A stretch of 36,994 nucleotides of DNA. It comes from Vibrio caribbeanicus ATCC BAA-2122. Lineage in GTDB: Bacteria > Pseudomonadota > Gammaproteobacteria > Enterobacterales > Vibrionaceae. The stretch lies in the NCBI RefSeq assembly GCF_000165125.1, contig NZ_AEIU01000005.1, positions 1 to 36,994 of the forward strand, written 5' to 3'. The notes beneath the pieces are model-generated. The model did not search any database. It saw nothing but the letters and a program-made list of their open reading frames with translations, and was not told where the DNA came from. A program made the position numbers and the translations under genes. This document shows, piece by piece, positions 6,835 through 14,986 of this stretch. Each line of letters opens with the position of its first letter. Within the stretch, counting starts at the first letter, position 1.

Positions 6835-7650
6835 TTATTTTTTCTTGGCTAGGTGTTCTTGTTGTTTAAGAAACATGAAAAAGTTAGTCTCACTAATAAA
6901 GGGATTCCCTCTTGTGCCAAGTTTGTCCCTATTCTCAAACAGGTAGTTTTTATGTGGGTGGTTGGAAAGGTTAACCTTCACAATAGGCGGCTGTAGTGAA
7001 ATCTTTCTGATTTTCTCCATGCTGCTTAGGAATTGGTCAATCATTTTTGGATCCTTGCCATCCACACTATGGCCACCTACGACAAAAGCACGATATTCAA
7101 TGCCTTTATCTTCGACAGTGAAATCTAGCGAAAAATCACCTTCAGTATGGCCAGGCGTAAGATAGAACTTAAACTCATGCCCATTAATAACCATGGAGCT
7201 GTCATTCTTTATCTCGATGTCTAAGGCCGGCGGTAGGAAGGCGTTGTCACCTTTGCTTTTGTTTGATTGCTGTATGGCTAGGTTATGCGCGCTTTTAGTC
7301 ATCACAACTTTAGATCCATACATTTCTTGAAGTAATTGAGCGCCTCCAACATGGTCAGAATGCCCATGTGTGATTAATATATGCGTGATTGGCTTACCAG
7401 CTAATCCTAATTTCTTAAGATTGATGGGAATCCATCTTGAATAAGGGTAATCGAGCGTATCAATGATCACGAGGCCATTATCGGTATCAATGGCATAGGA
7501 TGAAACCCATTTGTCTCCAATGTAATAGACATTATCAAACATCTGAAACGGTTCCACATAACCGTTTTTACCGCTCATTGTTGGAACGTCTTTGTTTGAG
7601 GAAGCAAGAGCCGAAGCACTAACAAGCAAACCTAAAATAATTTTTTTCAC
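6835..7650 (-). CDS. Exported metallo-beta-lactamase-fold hydrolase, subclass B3-like
   Basis: A 271-residue protein of the MBL superfamily. Metal ligands are visible: HGHSDH ('ILITHGHSDHVGGAQLL'), the His of 'LTPGHTEGDFSLDF', and a late His in 'LSNHPHKNY'. This set and order resembles subclass B3 beta-lactamases. A signal peptide (KKIILGLLVSASALASS) begins right after the GTG at 7650, which has a ribosome site (GGTAGGT) and is therefore chosen over an ATG at 7710 that would bury the signal 20 residues inside. It sits between two DJ-1 loci on the same strand. Possible roles are a periplasmic lactamase, lactonase or glyoxalase II-like thioester hydrolase; the island's theme of electrophile detoxification favours the last, but this is inference. 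Confidence 0.85.
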   Translation of the reverse strand: MKKIILGLLVSASALASSNKDVPTMSGKNGYVEPFQMFDNVYYIGDKWVSSYAIDTDNGLVIIDTLDYPYSRWIPINLKKLGLAGKPITHILITHGHSDHVGGAQLLQEMYGSKVVMTKSAHNLAIQQSNKSKGDNAFLPPALDIEIKNDSSMVINGHEFKFYLTPGHTEGDFSLDFTVEDKGIEYRAFVVGGHSVDGKDPKMIDQFLSSMEKIRKISLQPPIVKVNLSNHPHKNYLFENRDKLGTRGNPFISETNFFMFLKQQEHLAKKK

Positions 7651-7710
7651 GTCGTTACCTACCGCATTGCTACTATTTATTTTCGAGCGGTGAAGCTCAA
7701 AATGAGCCAT

Positions 7711-7970
7711 GATTTATTTGCATTTTATTGCATATCTAAATCTAAAGAAATGTTATTTGCTTCAAGCTCAGCTAACAAACAGAGCATAACTAGGGTATTT
7801 AAGCGAGGTTGAGAAAAAGAGAGCCTGTGTATCGACTCGGATGAACATGGTACAAAGGACCGTTCCAAAACAGGTATGTGAGAGGCAGCGACTGAAAATG
7901 GCTAAAACCTGATGCCACGGTCTTAGCTTTACGACCGAGATTTTTAAGCCTTGTTTATCGATAGTGATTT
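7711..7970. other. Intergenic region, MBL gene to DJ-1 copy B operon
   Basis: I see no convincing coding frame, RNA or repeat here. It must hold the promoter of the MBL gene on the minus strand, but no strong -35/-10 pair stands out. The DJ-1 operon terminator follows at 7977-8003. Confidence 0.5.
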
Positions 7971-7976
7971 AAAGAC

Positions 7977-8003
7977 AAAAAAAACCGCTCTAAGAGCGGT
8001 TTT
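7977..8003 (-). terminator. Rho-independent terminator of the DJ-1 C-B operon
   Basis: The stem AAAACCGCTC/GAGCGGTTTT with loop TAA has eight T on the minus strand. It lies 30 bp past the stop of copy B. Its stem is identical to that after copy A, and the adjoining flank is also similar, which supports a shared origin. Confidence 0.88.
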
Positions 8004-8033
8004 GATTGATAAGGCAGTGAAATTAACTAGGGT

Positions 8034-8819
8034 TTATTTTGCTAAAGCTTTTGATAAGACTTCGGCAAGCGGAGCTGCAGATGCAGGGCTTTGACCTGTC
8101 ATAAGCGCACCGTCAACAACAACATTCGGCTCCCAGTTTGCTTTGCTTAGGTATTTCGCGCCGCGAAGTTGTAGGTCTTGCTCTAGTGAGAACAATAGGT
8201 GTTTGTCTAATTCGATTTCTGCGTCTTCAGCATCTTTAAAACCAGTTAGCTTAACACCATCGACAAGGTATTTGCCGTTTGATAATTTAACATCGCGCAA
8301 GATAGCAGGCGCATGACATACCATGGCAACAGGACGGCCTGTCTCATAGAAGTCTTTAATCATCTTAATGACGTGCTGGTCAGACGCAAGATCCCACAAC
8401 AAACCATACCCGCCTGGGAAGAATACTGCATCAAACGTATTGTAATCGATGTTTCTTAGCTTACGAGTGCGGCTTGCTGCAAACATAGCGACGTCATCTT
8501 TTAGGAAACGTTCAGTGTACTCAGTTGTAAACGGCGCTTTCATGCTCAGTAGGTCGATCGGTGCTTCACCGCCTTCAGGTGAGGCAAAAACAACTTCGTG
8601 ACCTGCTTCAGTTAGAATGTAGTAGGGCGCAGCAAGTTCAGTGAACCAAGTACCTGTTTGTTTACCGCTGATCCCCATATCATCCAAAGATGACATCACA
8701 AGTAAAACGCGCTTTTGTTTGTTTCCAGTGTCTACTTTTAGTTCAGTAGCGGCATTCGCTGCTTGAAATGTTAATCCAAGGCCAAGGATAGCGGTTGCTA
8801 CGGATTTGATGAATTTCAT
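8034..8819 (-). CDS. Exported DJ-1/PfpI (Hsp31-like) protein, copy B
   Basis: A 261-residue paralogue of copies A and C with a classical signal peptide (MKFIKSVATAILGLGLTFQAANA, cleavage before ATEL) fused in front of the same catalytic domain. The active-site set is retained: Glu61 in 'TGTWFTELAAP' and Cys168-His169 in 'VAMVCHAPAIL'. It is therefore probably an active periplasmic member of a family usually found in the cytosol. It follows copy C by 26 bp on the same strand and before a strong terminator, so the two form an operon producing cytoplasmic and periplasmic forms together. The mature domain is about 75-80% identical to copies A and C by eye, so it is an older duplicate than the A/C pair. 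Confidence 0.9.
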   Translation of the reverse strand: MKFIKSVATAILGLGLTFQAANAATELKVDTGNKQKRVLLVMSSLDDMGISGKQTGTWFTELAAPYYILTEAGHEVVFASPEGGEAPIDLLSMKAPFTTEYTERFLKDDVAMFAASRTRKLRNIDYNTFDAVFFPGGYGLLWDLASDQHVIKMIKDFYETGRPVAMVCHAPAILRDVKLSNGKYLVDGVKLTGFKDAEDAEIELDKHLLFSLEQDLQLRGAKYLSKANWEPNVVVDGALMTGQSPASAAPLAEVLSKALAK

Positions 8820-8845
8820 AATGATGTACTCTTAATTATTTGTGG

Positions 8846-9547
8846 TTATTTAGTTAAAACGGCAGACAAGGCTTCTGCTAATGGGTCGGCAGATGCAGGG
8901 CTTTGACCTGTCATTAGTGCTCCATCAACCACGACATTAGGTTCCCAGTTTGCTTTGCTCTTATAGATAGCGCCGCGTTCTTGAAGCTCGTCTTCAAGAG
9001 AGAACAACAGGTGCTTAAGCAGTTCAACTTCTTCATCTTCAGAGTTTTTAAAGCCAGTTAACTCTTTACCTTTTACTAGGTACTCACCATTAGAGAGTTT
9101 GACATCGCGCAAGATAGCGGGAGCGTGACATACCATCGCAACTGGGCGGTCTGTTTCGTAAAAATCTTTGATAAGCTTTAGAGTGTGCTGGTCAGACGCA
9201 AGGTCAGTCAGTAGGCCGTAACCACCAGGAATGAAGACAGCATCGTAGGTGTTGTAATCAACTTCGCGCAGTTTGCGAGTATTACGCGCTGCAAACATGG
9301 CGACTGGGTCATTAAAGAAACGCTCAGTGTATGAAGTGGTAAAAGGCGCTTTCATGCTTAATAGGTCGATAGGCGCTTCTCCACCTTCAGGTGAGGCAAA
9401 CACGACTTCATGGCCAGCTTCAGTGAGGATGTAGTAAGGCGCAGCAAGTTCAGTGAACCATGTCCCGGTTTGCTTACCACTGATACCCAGTTCATCAACG
9501 GAAGACATAATAAGAAGAACGCGTTTTTGACGATTACCTGTATTCAT
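8846..9547 (-). CDS. DJ-1/PfpI (Hsp31-like) protein, copy C
   Basis: A 233-residue cytoplasmic DJ-1/Hsp31-type protein, first gene of a two-gene operon with the exported copy B. Cys140-His141 and Glu33 form the catalytic set. It is nearly identical to copy A: the visible changes include Gln54 to Glu, Thr150 to Lys, an Arg to Glu and a Val to Ile near residue 195, and a few in the last ten residues. The start ATG has the same AAGGAA ribosome site and the same upstream promoter, leader hairpin and operator pair as copy A. Expected chemistry is conversion of methylglyoxal or repair of glycated thiols; not proven for this branch. Confidence 0.92.
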   Translation of the reverse strand: MNTGNRQKRVLLIMSSVDELGISGKQTGTWFTELAAPYYILTEAGHEVVFASPEGGEAPIDLLSMKAPFTTSYTERFFNDPVAMFAARNTRKLREVDYNTYDAVFIPGGYGLLTDLASDQHTLKLIKDFYETDRPVAMVCHAPAILRDVKLSNGEYLVKGKELTGFKNSEDEEVELLKHLLFSLEDELQERGAIYKSKANWEPNVVVDGALMTGQSPASADPLAEALSAVLTK

Positions 9548-9558
9548 TTTTTATTCCT

Positions 9559-9574
9559 TATCTACCAGTAGGTA
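9559..9574 (-). promoter_or_regulatory. Proximal operator, DJ-1 copy C
   Basis: Identical to the operator at 6485-6500 (TATCTA-ccag-TAGGTA), at the same distance from the start codon of copy C. Confidence 0.6.
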
Positions 9575-9588
9575 GGTGATGTATGTAT

Positions 9589-9609
9589 TAAAAAAGGAGC
9601 GGGGCTCCT
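9589..9609 (-). terminator. Terminator-like hairpin in the leader of DJ-1 copy C
   Basis: An exact duplicate of the hairpin at 6515-6535: stem AGGAGC/GCTCCT and a six-T run on the minus strand, about 35 bp downstream of the -10 box and 45 bp before the start codon. Confidence 0.55.
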
Positions 9610-9623
9610 GCTGACTGATTGCT

Positions 9624-9651
9624 ACTTTATCACTGGCATTTTTTAAGTCAA
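9624..9651 (-). promoter_or_regulatory. Sigma-70 promoter, DJ-1 C-B operon
   Basis: TTGACT-N16-TAAAGT with a TGA extended -10, identical to the promoter of copy A. The start should fall near 9617. Confidence 0.65.
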
Positions 9652-9661
9652 CAACTTTATC

Positions 9662-9677
9662 TATCTATAAGTAGGTA
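9662..9677 (-). promoter_or_regulatory. Distal operator, DJ-1 C-B operon
   Basis: Identical to 6588-6603 (TATCTA-taag-TAGGTA), about 10 bp upstream of the -35 box. Confidence 0.55.
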
Positions 9678-9841
9678 AATTTGCGAGATTGTATTTATAT
9701 TATTGTTTTAATTAATTTTTTATTTTTAAAAAAAGATAGTCTTTCTATCATTAACACGTTATTGGGAGCCTAAAAGTTATCACTAGATGGGAAAAGGTTT
9801 TACCGAGCTTATGACGGTATTGGTTAAATTTTGAAAGCCAC

Positions 9842-9857
9842 TGACAGTTTCCTGTCA
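9842..9857. promoter_or_regulatory. Perfect palindrome TGACAG-tttc-CTGTCA
   Basis: A 16-bp perfect inverted repeat about 90 bp before the start of the small exported protein gene at 9948. Its size and place suit a dimeric repressor or activator site. It does not match the LexA, Fur or CRP consensus, and the factor is unknown. Confidence 0.45.
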
Positions 9858-9947
9858 CAAATATGTTTTTATTAGGACGGAGATAAGACGCTTGGACATC
9901 AATCATGATTGGGCTGGCGTTGGTGTTAAAGAGTTTGAGGATTGATC

Positions 9948-10301
9948 ATGAGTGTAAAATATTTTTCTCTGTTGATTGCTCTTATGATGAGTATTGCGGT
10001 GCATGCTGGCACCAACAATCGGTTTACAATCAGTGCAAATAGCATTGAGGGACACGGAAGTTATCAAAAGTACTGCGGAGAAGTGACGTTATCAATACGT
10101 AACGGTAGCCGACTGTATATTGCGAGCGATGATATCACTCAACAAACCGATAGGATTACCTATCAAGGCAATGTTGTAATTCGTTTACCCTCAGGGACCG
10201 ATAATCAGCAAGAGGTCATGTTTCAGTCAGACCAAGTTGTTTTGCGTAAAGAATCCGATGGCAGTTATCAATTAGCAGCCGACTTTATTCGTGTTTATTA
10301 A
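9948..10301 (+). CDS. Small exported beta-rich protein, weakly OstA/LptA-like
   Basis: A 117-residue protein with a signal peptide (MSVKYFSLLIALMMSIAVHA, cleavage before GTNN). The ATG at 9948 is chosen because GAGG lies seven bases upstream. The mature part has alternating strands, including 'DRITYQGNVVIRLPSG' and 'VMFQSDQVVLRKESDG', which recall the repeating strands of OstA/LptA-type periplasmic lipopolysaccharide-binding proteins, although it is shorter than LptA. It has a single Cys in the mature chain ('YQKYCGEV'). It is monocistronic, upstream and convergent with gorA, sharing a bidirectional terminator. A perfect palindrome lies in its promoter region. The family is not firmly recognised; function unknown. 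Confidence 0.75.
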   Translation: MSVKYFSLLIALMMSIAVHAGTNNRFTISANSIEGHGSYQKYCGEVTLSIRNGSRLYIASDDITQQTDRITYQGNVVIRLPSGTDNQQEVMFQSDQVVLRKESDGSYQLAADFIRVY

Positions 10302-10322
10302 ATTATCGGTAGGGTCAAGGAT

Positions 10323-10349
10323 AAAAAAGCACCCCGAGGAGTGCTTTTT
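10323..10349. terminator. Bidirectional terminator between the small exported protein gene and gorA
   Basis: The stem AAAAAGCAC/GTGCTTTTT with an 8-base loop gives T runs on both strands and separates two convergent genes. Confidence 0.88.
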
Positions 10350-10361
10350 ATGCTGCGCTGA

Positions 10362-11717
10362 TTAGCGCATGGTAACAAACTCTTCTGAGCCGGTTGGGTG
10401 AATCGCAACAACCGCGTCAAAGTCTGCTTTAGTGGCGCCCATTTTCATCGCAACGGCAAAGCCTTGGATCATTTCATCGACAGTAAAGCCAATGCCATGT
10501 AAGCCAACAACTTTCTCTTCGTCTCCCGCACAAATCAGCTTCATTTTACACGGCTGACGGTGCTGAGTGACCGCGGTATACATGGCGGTAAATCCAGATG
10601 TGTACACCTTGATATTTTCTTTGCCGTATTTTGCTTCGGCTTCTTGAGTGGTTAAACCAAGGGTTCCGATTGGTGGGTGGCTAAAGACCACGGTTGGGAC
10701 CAAGTTGTAGTCCATTTTGGCATCTGGCTTGTTGTTGAATAGGCGCTCTGAAAGTTGGCGACCAGCTTTCACCGCGACAGGTGTCAGCTCAATGCCTCCA
10801 TCCATGATATCACCGATACAATAGATACCTGCAACATTGGTTTCTTGATATTGGTCTACCTTAATGTAACCAGCATCATTAGTCTCAACACCTGTTACGC
10901 CAAGGTTAATGGCATCGGTCGTTGGGTGGCGACCAATGGCCCAGATCAAGGTATCAACATTGTGCGTTTGCCCGTTCTCTAGGTGTAGGGTTAAGCTACC
11001 ATCGGCTTCTTTTACCACTTCACGAGGGATTGAGTGAGTATGCAGGTTTGGTCCTTCGGCTTGCATGACTTCAACTAATGTTTCCACCACCATAGGATCA
11101 AAGCTGCGCAGTGGCGACTCTCTACGGCAGAAAAGATGAGTGTCAGTACCGAGTGCATTCAGTACCCCTGCAATTTCAACCGCAATGTAACCCGCACCCA
11201 CAACGGCAGCGCGTTTGGGCTGCTGGTTAAGTTCAAAAAAGCCGTTAGAGTCAATACCGTGCTCCGCGCCTGGAATGTTAGGAATGGTTGGGCGGCCTCC
11301 GACGGCAATCAAAATATGGTCAGCGGTGTAGTGTTCACCATTCACTTCAACCGTTTTGTCATCAACGAACTTGGCAAAACCTTTGATCACATGAATTTTG
11401 TTATTGCCCAACACGCGATCGTAAGATTCATGAATGCGACCAATATAGGCTTGGCGGCTTTCCACTAGCGTGCTCCAGTCAAAGCCTTTCACATCGACAT
11501 CAAACCCGTAATCTTTGGCGTAAAGGTGCATTGCCTCGGCAATCTGCGCTCCATGCCACATCACTTTCTTTGGCACACAGCCAACGTTGACACAGGTGCC
11601 GCCAAGATCTTGTGCTTCGATCAGTGCTACTTTTGCACCGTGCATTGCTGCTCGGTTGGCTGACGCTATGCCGCCAGAGCCGCCGCCGATACAGATGTAA
11701 TCAAAATGAGTCGCCAT
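10362..11717 (-). CDS. gorA: Glutathione-disulfide reductase
   Basis: A 451-residue FAD/NADPH flavoprotein reducing oxidised glutathione in the cytoplasm. The FAD-binding '[18 protein letters not shown]' lies at the N-terminus, followed by the redox-active disulfide in '[13 protein letters not shown]', the NADPH-binding '[21 protein letters not shown]', the second FAD segment 'GIYCIGDI', and the dimer-interface active-site '[12 protein letters not shown]' at the C-terminus. The length equals that of E. coli Gor (450). I chose the ATG at 11717 since GGAG stands six bases upstream; an in-frame ATG at 11729 overlaps that ribosome site. It is a single gene with a terminator just after its stop. 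It would support the neighbouring thiol-based defence genes with reduced glutathione. Confidence 0.97.
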   Translation of the reverse strand: MATHFDYICIGGGSGGIASANRAAMHGAKVALIEAQDLGGTCVNVGCVPKKVMWHGAQIAEAMHLYAKDYGFDVDVKGFDWSTLVESRQAYIGRIHESYDRVLGNNKIHVIKGFAKFVDDKTVEVNGEHYTADHILIAVGGRPTIPNIPGAEHGIDSNGFFELNQQPKRAAVVGAGYIAVEIAGVLNALGTDTHLFCRRESPLRSFDPMVVETLVEVMQAEGPNLHTHSIPREVVKEADGSLTLHLENGQTHNVDTLIWAIGRHPTTDAINLGVTGVETNDAGYIKVDQYQETNVAGIYCIGDIMDGGIELTPVAVKAGRQLSERLFNNKPDAKMDYNLVPTVVFSHPPIGTLGLTTQEAEAKYGKENIKVYTSGFTAMYTAVTQHRQPCKMKLICAGDEEKVVGLHGIGFTVDEMIQGFAVAMKMGATKADFDAVVAIHPTGSEEFVTMR

Positions 11718-11864
11718 GACTTTCTCCATGTTGTGAGTTGCAACAATTTAACACGGTAATTGCGTGTCAATCGCGCATCCTAAAATTAATCGAATAAGGT
11801 TTATAATAAGGGCAGATATTTTGAACTCAATCTACCCAACTAAATTTTTACAAAGCCCATTGGG

Positions 11865-12704
11865 CTACTCGGGGACGATCCACTCTACAGTAAAGTGCCC
11901 CGTTGCTGGTGCGATGACTTGTTGCAAATAAGGCAAGAGTTGGCGCATTTGACTCTCAAGTTTCCACGGAGGGTTAATCACTATCATACCGGATGCGGTC
12001 ATACCACGCTCATTGGTATCGGGAGCAACACCAAGTTCAATTTGCAAAATCTTGCGTATACCAAGGCCTTGTAGCCCCTCAAGCATGTCATCAATATCAC
12101 AGCGATTGACCACTGGGTACCAAATGGCATAGATGCCCGTTGCCCAACGTTTATGGCTGTGATAGATGGCTTGGACGACGTCGTGGTATTCTTTGCTCAG
12201 TTCATACGGTGGGTCAATAAGCACCAGCCCACGACGTTCTTTGGGGGGCAAGCTGGCTTTTAATCGCTCAAAACCATCTTGTTTAAAGATACGTACTTGC
12301 GAGTCGCGGTGGAACTCTTGTTCCAGTAACGGATGATCACTCGGGTGAAGCTCGGTTAAGACCATGCGATCTTGCTTGCGTAACTGAGCTCGAGCAACCC
12401 GAGGTGAACCGGGGTAAAAGCGCAGTGTTTGACCTTGGTTGAGTTCGCGAATAGCCGTCAAATAACTTTCTAGCTCGTTGGGCGTTTCGTTTTGTTGCCA
12501 CAAGCGCGCTATTCCTTGTTTGTACTCCCCAGTTTTTTCTGACCACTCGTGTGTTAGGTCATAGCGACCAACACCGGAGTGAGTATCATGATAGACAAAA
12601 GGCTTGTCTTTTTGTTTCAGTGCATCAAGGATAAGGCTTTGAACAATATGCTTTAAAACATCGGCGTGATTGCCTGCGTGAAAGCTGTGGCGATAACTTA
12701 ACAA
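11865..12704 (-). CDS. rlmJ: 23S rRNA (adenine(2030)-N6)-methyltransferase, TTG start
   Basis: RlmJ (YhiR) uses S-adenosylmethionine to methylate A2030 of 23S rRNA. The N-terminus 'LSYRHSFHAGNHADVLKH' matches the E. coli protein (recalled as MLSYRHSFHAGNHADVLKH), which fixes the start at a TTG codon at 12704 and gives 279 residues against 280 in E. coli. A longer frame starting at an ATG at 12824 would add 40 poorly conserved residues. The catalytic motif of amino-methylating enzymes is present as 'LVLIDPPYE'. It is divergent from prlC, as in many Vibrio and enteric genomes. The non-ATG start may lower translation. Confidence 0.93.
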   Translation of the reverse strand: MLSYRHSFHAGNHADVLKHIVQSLILDALKQKDKPFVYHDTHSGVGRYDLTHEWSEKTGEYKQGIARLWQQNETPNELESYLTAIRELNQGQTLRFYPGSPRVARAQLRKQDRMVLTELHPSDHPLLEQEFHRDSQVRIFKQDGFERLKASLPPKERRGLVLIDPPYELSKEYHDVVQAIYHSHKRWATGIYAIWYPVVNRCDIDDMLEGLQGLGIRKILQIELGVAPDTNERGMTASGMIVINPPWKLESQMRQLLPYLQQVIAPATGHFTVEWIVPE

Positions 12705-12890
12705 AATAACGTTCTCAACTTGAGCCAGTAAAATGGCCTTTAGTATAACCCCAAATGAGCTTGTTGCAGCTAATTGGGTATAACTTAGTATTGAAAATCC
12801 AATAATCTGCCTATATTTATTCAATTAAGACCATTAAGAACGCATACAGACGAGCGCGTCAGTTCGCTTGGCCAAAAAAAGGAATGATTT

Positions 12891-14933
12891 ATGTCTAATC
12901 CACTTCTCAGCTTCACCGATTTGCCCCCTTTTTCTCAGATCAAGCCTGAGTATGTTAAGCCAGCCATTGAAGAGGCAATCGCTGATTGTCGAGCGACGAT
13001 AGAGCAAGTATTACAAACCACAGGTGAGCCCAGTTGGGACAGCATCATTGCGCCCATAGAGCAGGTCAATGATCGTTTGAGTCGTATTTGGTCACCGATA
13101 GGCCATATGAATTCCGTGGTGAATAGCGAAGCCCTGCGAGAGGCTTATGAGAGCTGTTTGCCACTATTGTCTGAGTACGGGACTTGGGCTGGGCAACACA
13201 AGGGGCTATTTGAGGCTTATAAAACCATCAAGGCCAGTGAGGCGTTCTCAGCATTGACACAGGCGCAAAAGAAAACCATCAGTGATAGTTTGCGAGATTT
13301 TGAATTGTCAGGCATTGGGTTACCCGCCGATGAACAGCATCGCTATGGAGAAATCAGCAAACGTATGTCTGAGCTGGGGTCTAAGTTTTCTAACAATGTA
13401 CTCGATGCAACCATGGGGTGGAGTAAACAGGTGACTGACGAAGCGTCGTTAGCGGGGATGCCGGAATCGGCATTAGCAGCCGCACAGGCCGCTGCGCAAG
13501 CGAAGGATTTAGAGGGTTACCTTTTGACTTTGGATATCCCCTCTTACTTACCTGTGATGACCTACTGCGATAATGCGGCGCTTAGGCAAGAAATGTATGA
13601 AGCTTATGTAACGCGCGCCTCTGATCGAGGGCCCAACGCGGGGCAATGGGACAATAGTGAAATCATCAACGAGTTACTTAAGCTACGTCACGAACTGGCT
13701 CGTATGCTTGGGTTTAACTCATACAGCGAAAAGTCACTCGCGACCAAGATGGCAGAAAACCCAGGTCAAGTACTTGGCTTTTTAAATGACCTTGCAACCA
13801 AAGCCAAACCGCAAGGTGAGCGAGAAGTTGAACAGCTGCGTCAATTTGCTAAAAATGAATACGGTGTTGATACGCTCAACCTTTGGGATATTGCTTACTA
13901 CAGCGAAAAGCAAAAGCAGCACTTATTTAACATCTCTGACGAAGAGCTTCGTCCTTACTTCCCTGAGGACAAAGCGGTTTCTGGCCTATTTGAAGTACTC
14001 AAGCGTGTTTTCGGTATGACAGTGACTGAGCGACATGGCGTCGATGTGTGGCACGATTCAGTGAAGTTCTACGACATCACTGACAGCCAAGGTAAATTGC
14101 GTGGCAGTTTCTACTTGGACTTGTATGCGCGAGAGCATAAACGTGGCGGTGCATGGATGGATGAATGTCGAGTTCGTCGAACCACACTGGATGGTGAGCT
14201 TCAGCCGCCCGTGGCCTATTTAACCTGTAACTTCACTAAACCTGTTGGGGACAAGCCTGCTTTATTCACCCACAACGAAGTTGTGACTCTTTTCCACGAG
14301 ACGGGCCATGGTATTCACCATATGTTGACTCAGGTTGAAACGGGTGCGGTCTCAGGCATCAATGGTGTTCCATGGGATGCGGTTGAATTACCAAGTCAGT
14401 TTTTAGAGAACTGGTGTTGGGAGGAACAGGCGCTTGCGTTTATTTCTGGTCACTATGAAACGGGTGAGCCACTACCTAAGGCGATGCTGGATAAAATGTT
14501 AGCAGCTAAAAACTTCCAGTCAGCGATGTTTATTTTGCGTCAATTGGAGTTTGGTTTGTTCGATTTTACTTTGCATACCGAGTTTGATCCGGAAGTCGGC
14601 CCTAAAGTATTGGAAACCTTGGCAGAGGTTAAAACCAAAGTTTCTGTCCTACCGAGCCTCGAGTGGAACCGCTTCTCACACAGCTTCAGTCATATTTTTG
14701 CTGGTGGCTATAGTGCAGGTTACTACAGCTATCTCTGGGCAGAAGTGCTTTCATCTGATGCTTTCTCTCGCTTTGAAGAAGAAGGTATTTTTAATACCGA
14801 GACTGGCAAAAGCTTCTTAAATCATATTCTTGAAATGGGGGGCAGCGAAGAACCGATGGAACTTTTCAAACGTTTTCGTGGCCGTGAACCTCAGATTGAC
14901 GCATTACTGCGCCACAGTGGTATCGCAGCTTGA
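12891..14933 (+). CDS. prlC: Oligopeptidase A (M3 zinc metallopeptidase)
   Basis: A 680-residue cytoplasmic thimet-type oligopeptidase that degrades short peptides, including cleaved signal peptides. The zinc motif His469-Glu470-Thr-Gly-His473 ('TLFHETGHGIHHML') is intact and the third ligand region follows at 'AVELPSQFLENWCWE'. The length and the motif position match E. coli PrlC (OpdA, 680 residues). The ATG at 12891 has a good ribosome site (AAAGGAATG). It is monocistronic, divergent from rlmJ, and ends in a bidirectional terminator shared with the Buf operon. Confidence 0.97.
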   Translation: MSNPLLSFTDLPPFSQIKPEYVKPAIEEAIADCRATIEQVLQTTGEPSWDSIIAPIEQVNDRLSRIWSPIGHMNSVVNSEALREAYESCLPLLSEYGTWAGQHKGLFEAYKTIKASEAFSALTQAQKKTISDSLRDFELSGIGLPADEQHRYGEISKRMSELGSKFSNNVLDATMGWSKQVTDEASLAGMPESALAAAQAAAQAKDLEGYLLTLDIPSYLPVMTYCDNAALRQEMYEAYVTRASDRGPNAGQWDNSEIINELLKLRHELARMLGFNSYSEKSLATKMAENPGQVLGFLNDLATKAKPQGEREVEQLRQFAKNEYGVDTLNLWDIAYYSEKQKQHLFNISDEELRPYFPEDKAVSGLFEVLKRVFGMTVTERHGVDVWHDSVKFYDITDSQGKLRGSFYLDLYAREHKRGGAWMDECRVRRTTLDGELQPPVAYLTCNFTKPVGDKPALFTHNEVVTLFHETGHGIHHMLTQVETGAVSGINGVPWDAVELPSQFLENWCWEEQALAFISGHYETGEPLPKAMLDKMLAAKNFQSAMFILRQLEFGLFDFTLHTEFDPEVGPKVLETLAEVKTKVSVLPSLEWNRFSHSFSHIFAGGYSAGYYSYLWAEVLSSDAFSRFEEEGIFNTETGKSFLNHILEMGGSEEPMELFKRFRGREPQIDALLRHSGIAA

Positions 14934-14948
14934 TACTACTTTGATGAT

Positions 14949-14980
14949 AAAAAGCTCCGCCGATGGGCGGAGTTTTTTTA
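14949..14980. terminator. Bidirectional terminator, prlC and Buf operon
   Basis: The stem CTCCGCC/GGCGGAG with a short loop is flanked by A-rich and T-rich runs. It ends prlC on the plus strand with seven T, and the buf operon on the minus strand with five T. Confidence 0.9.
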
Positions 14981-14986
14981 TGCTCC

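Larger units (their letters stand above)
8870..9733 (-). repeat. Segmental duplication, copy 2 (partner about 5796-6657)
   Basis: The body of DJ-1 copy C plus about 190 bp upstream repeats the copy A locus with a constant offset of 3074 bp. Non-coding DNA is as well conserved as coding DNA, with only one or two substitutions and a single-base indel near 9720, which points to a recent duplication or gene conversion. Similarity stops within a poly-A/T stretch upstream and fades at the last few codons downstream. There are no terminal inverted repeats or transposase. Confidence 0.85.

Noticed and set aside
7651-7665. TAGGTA half-site before the MBL gene as a further TetR operator
   Set aside because: Only one half-site is present and it coincides with the ribosome binding site; the other half does not match.
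7651-7710. Upstream ATG of the MBL-fold gene at 7710
   Set aside because: It would put 20 polar residues before the signal peptide; the GTG at 7650 has a good ribosome site and starts the signal directly.
5772-9733. A transposon or insertion sequence as the cause of the DJ-1 duplication
   Set aside because: No transposase, terminal inverted repeats or target-site duplications are visible; tandem duplication and recombination explain it.
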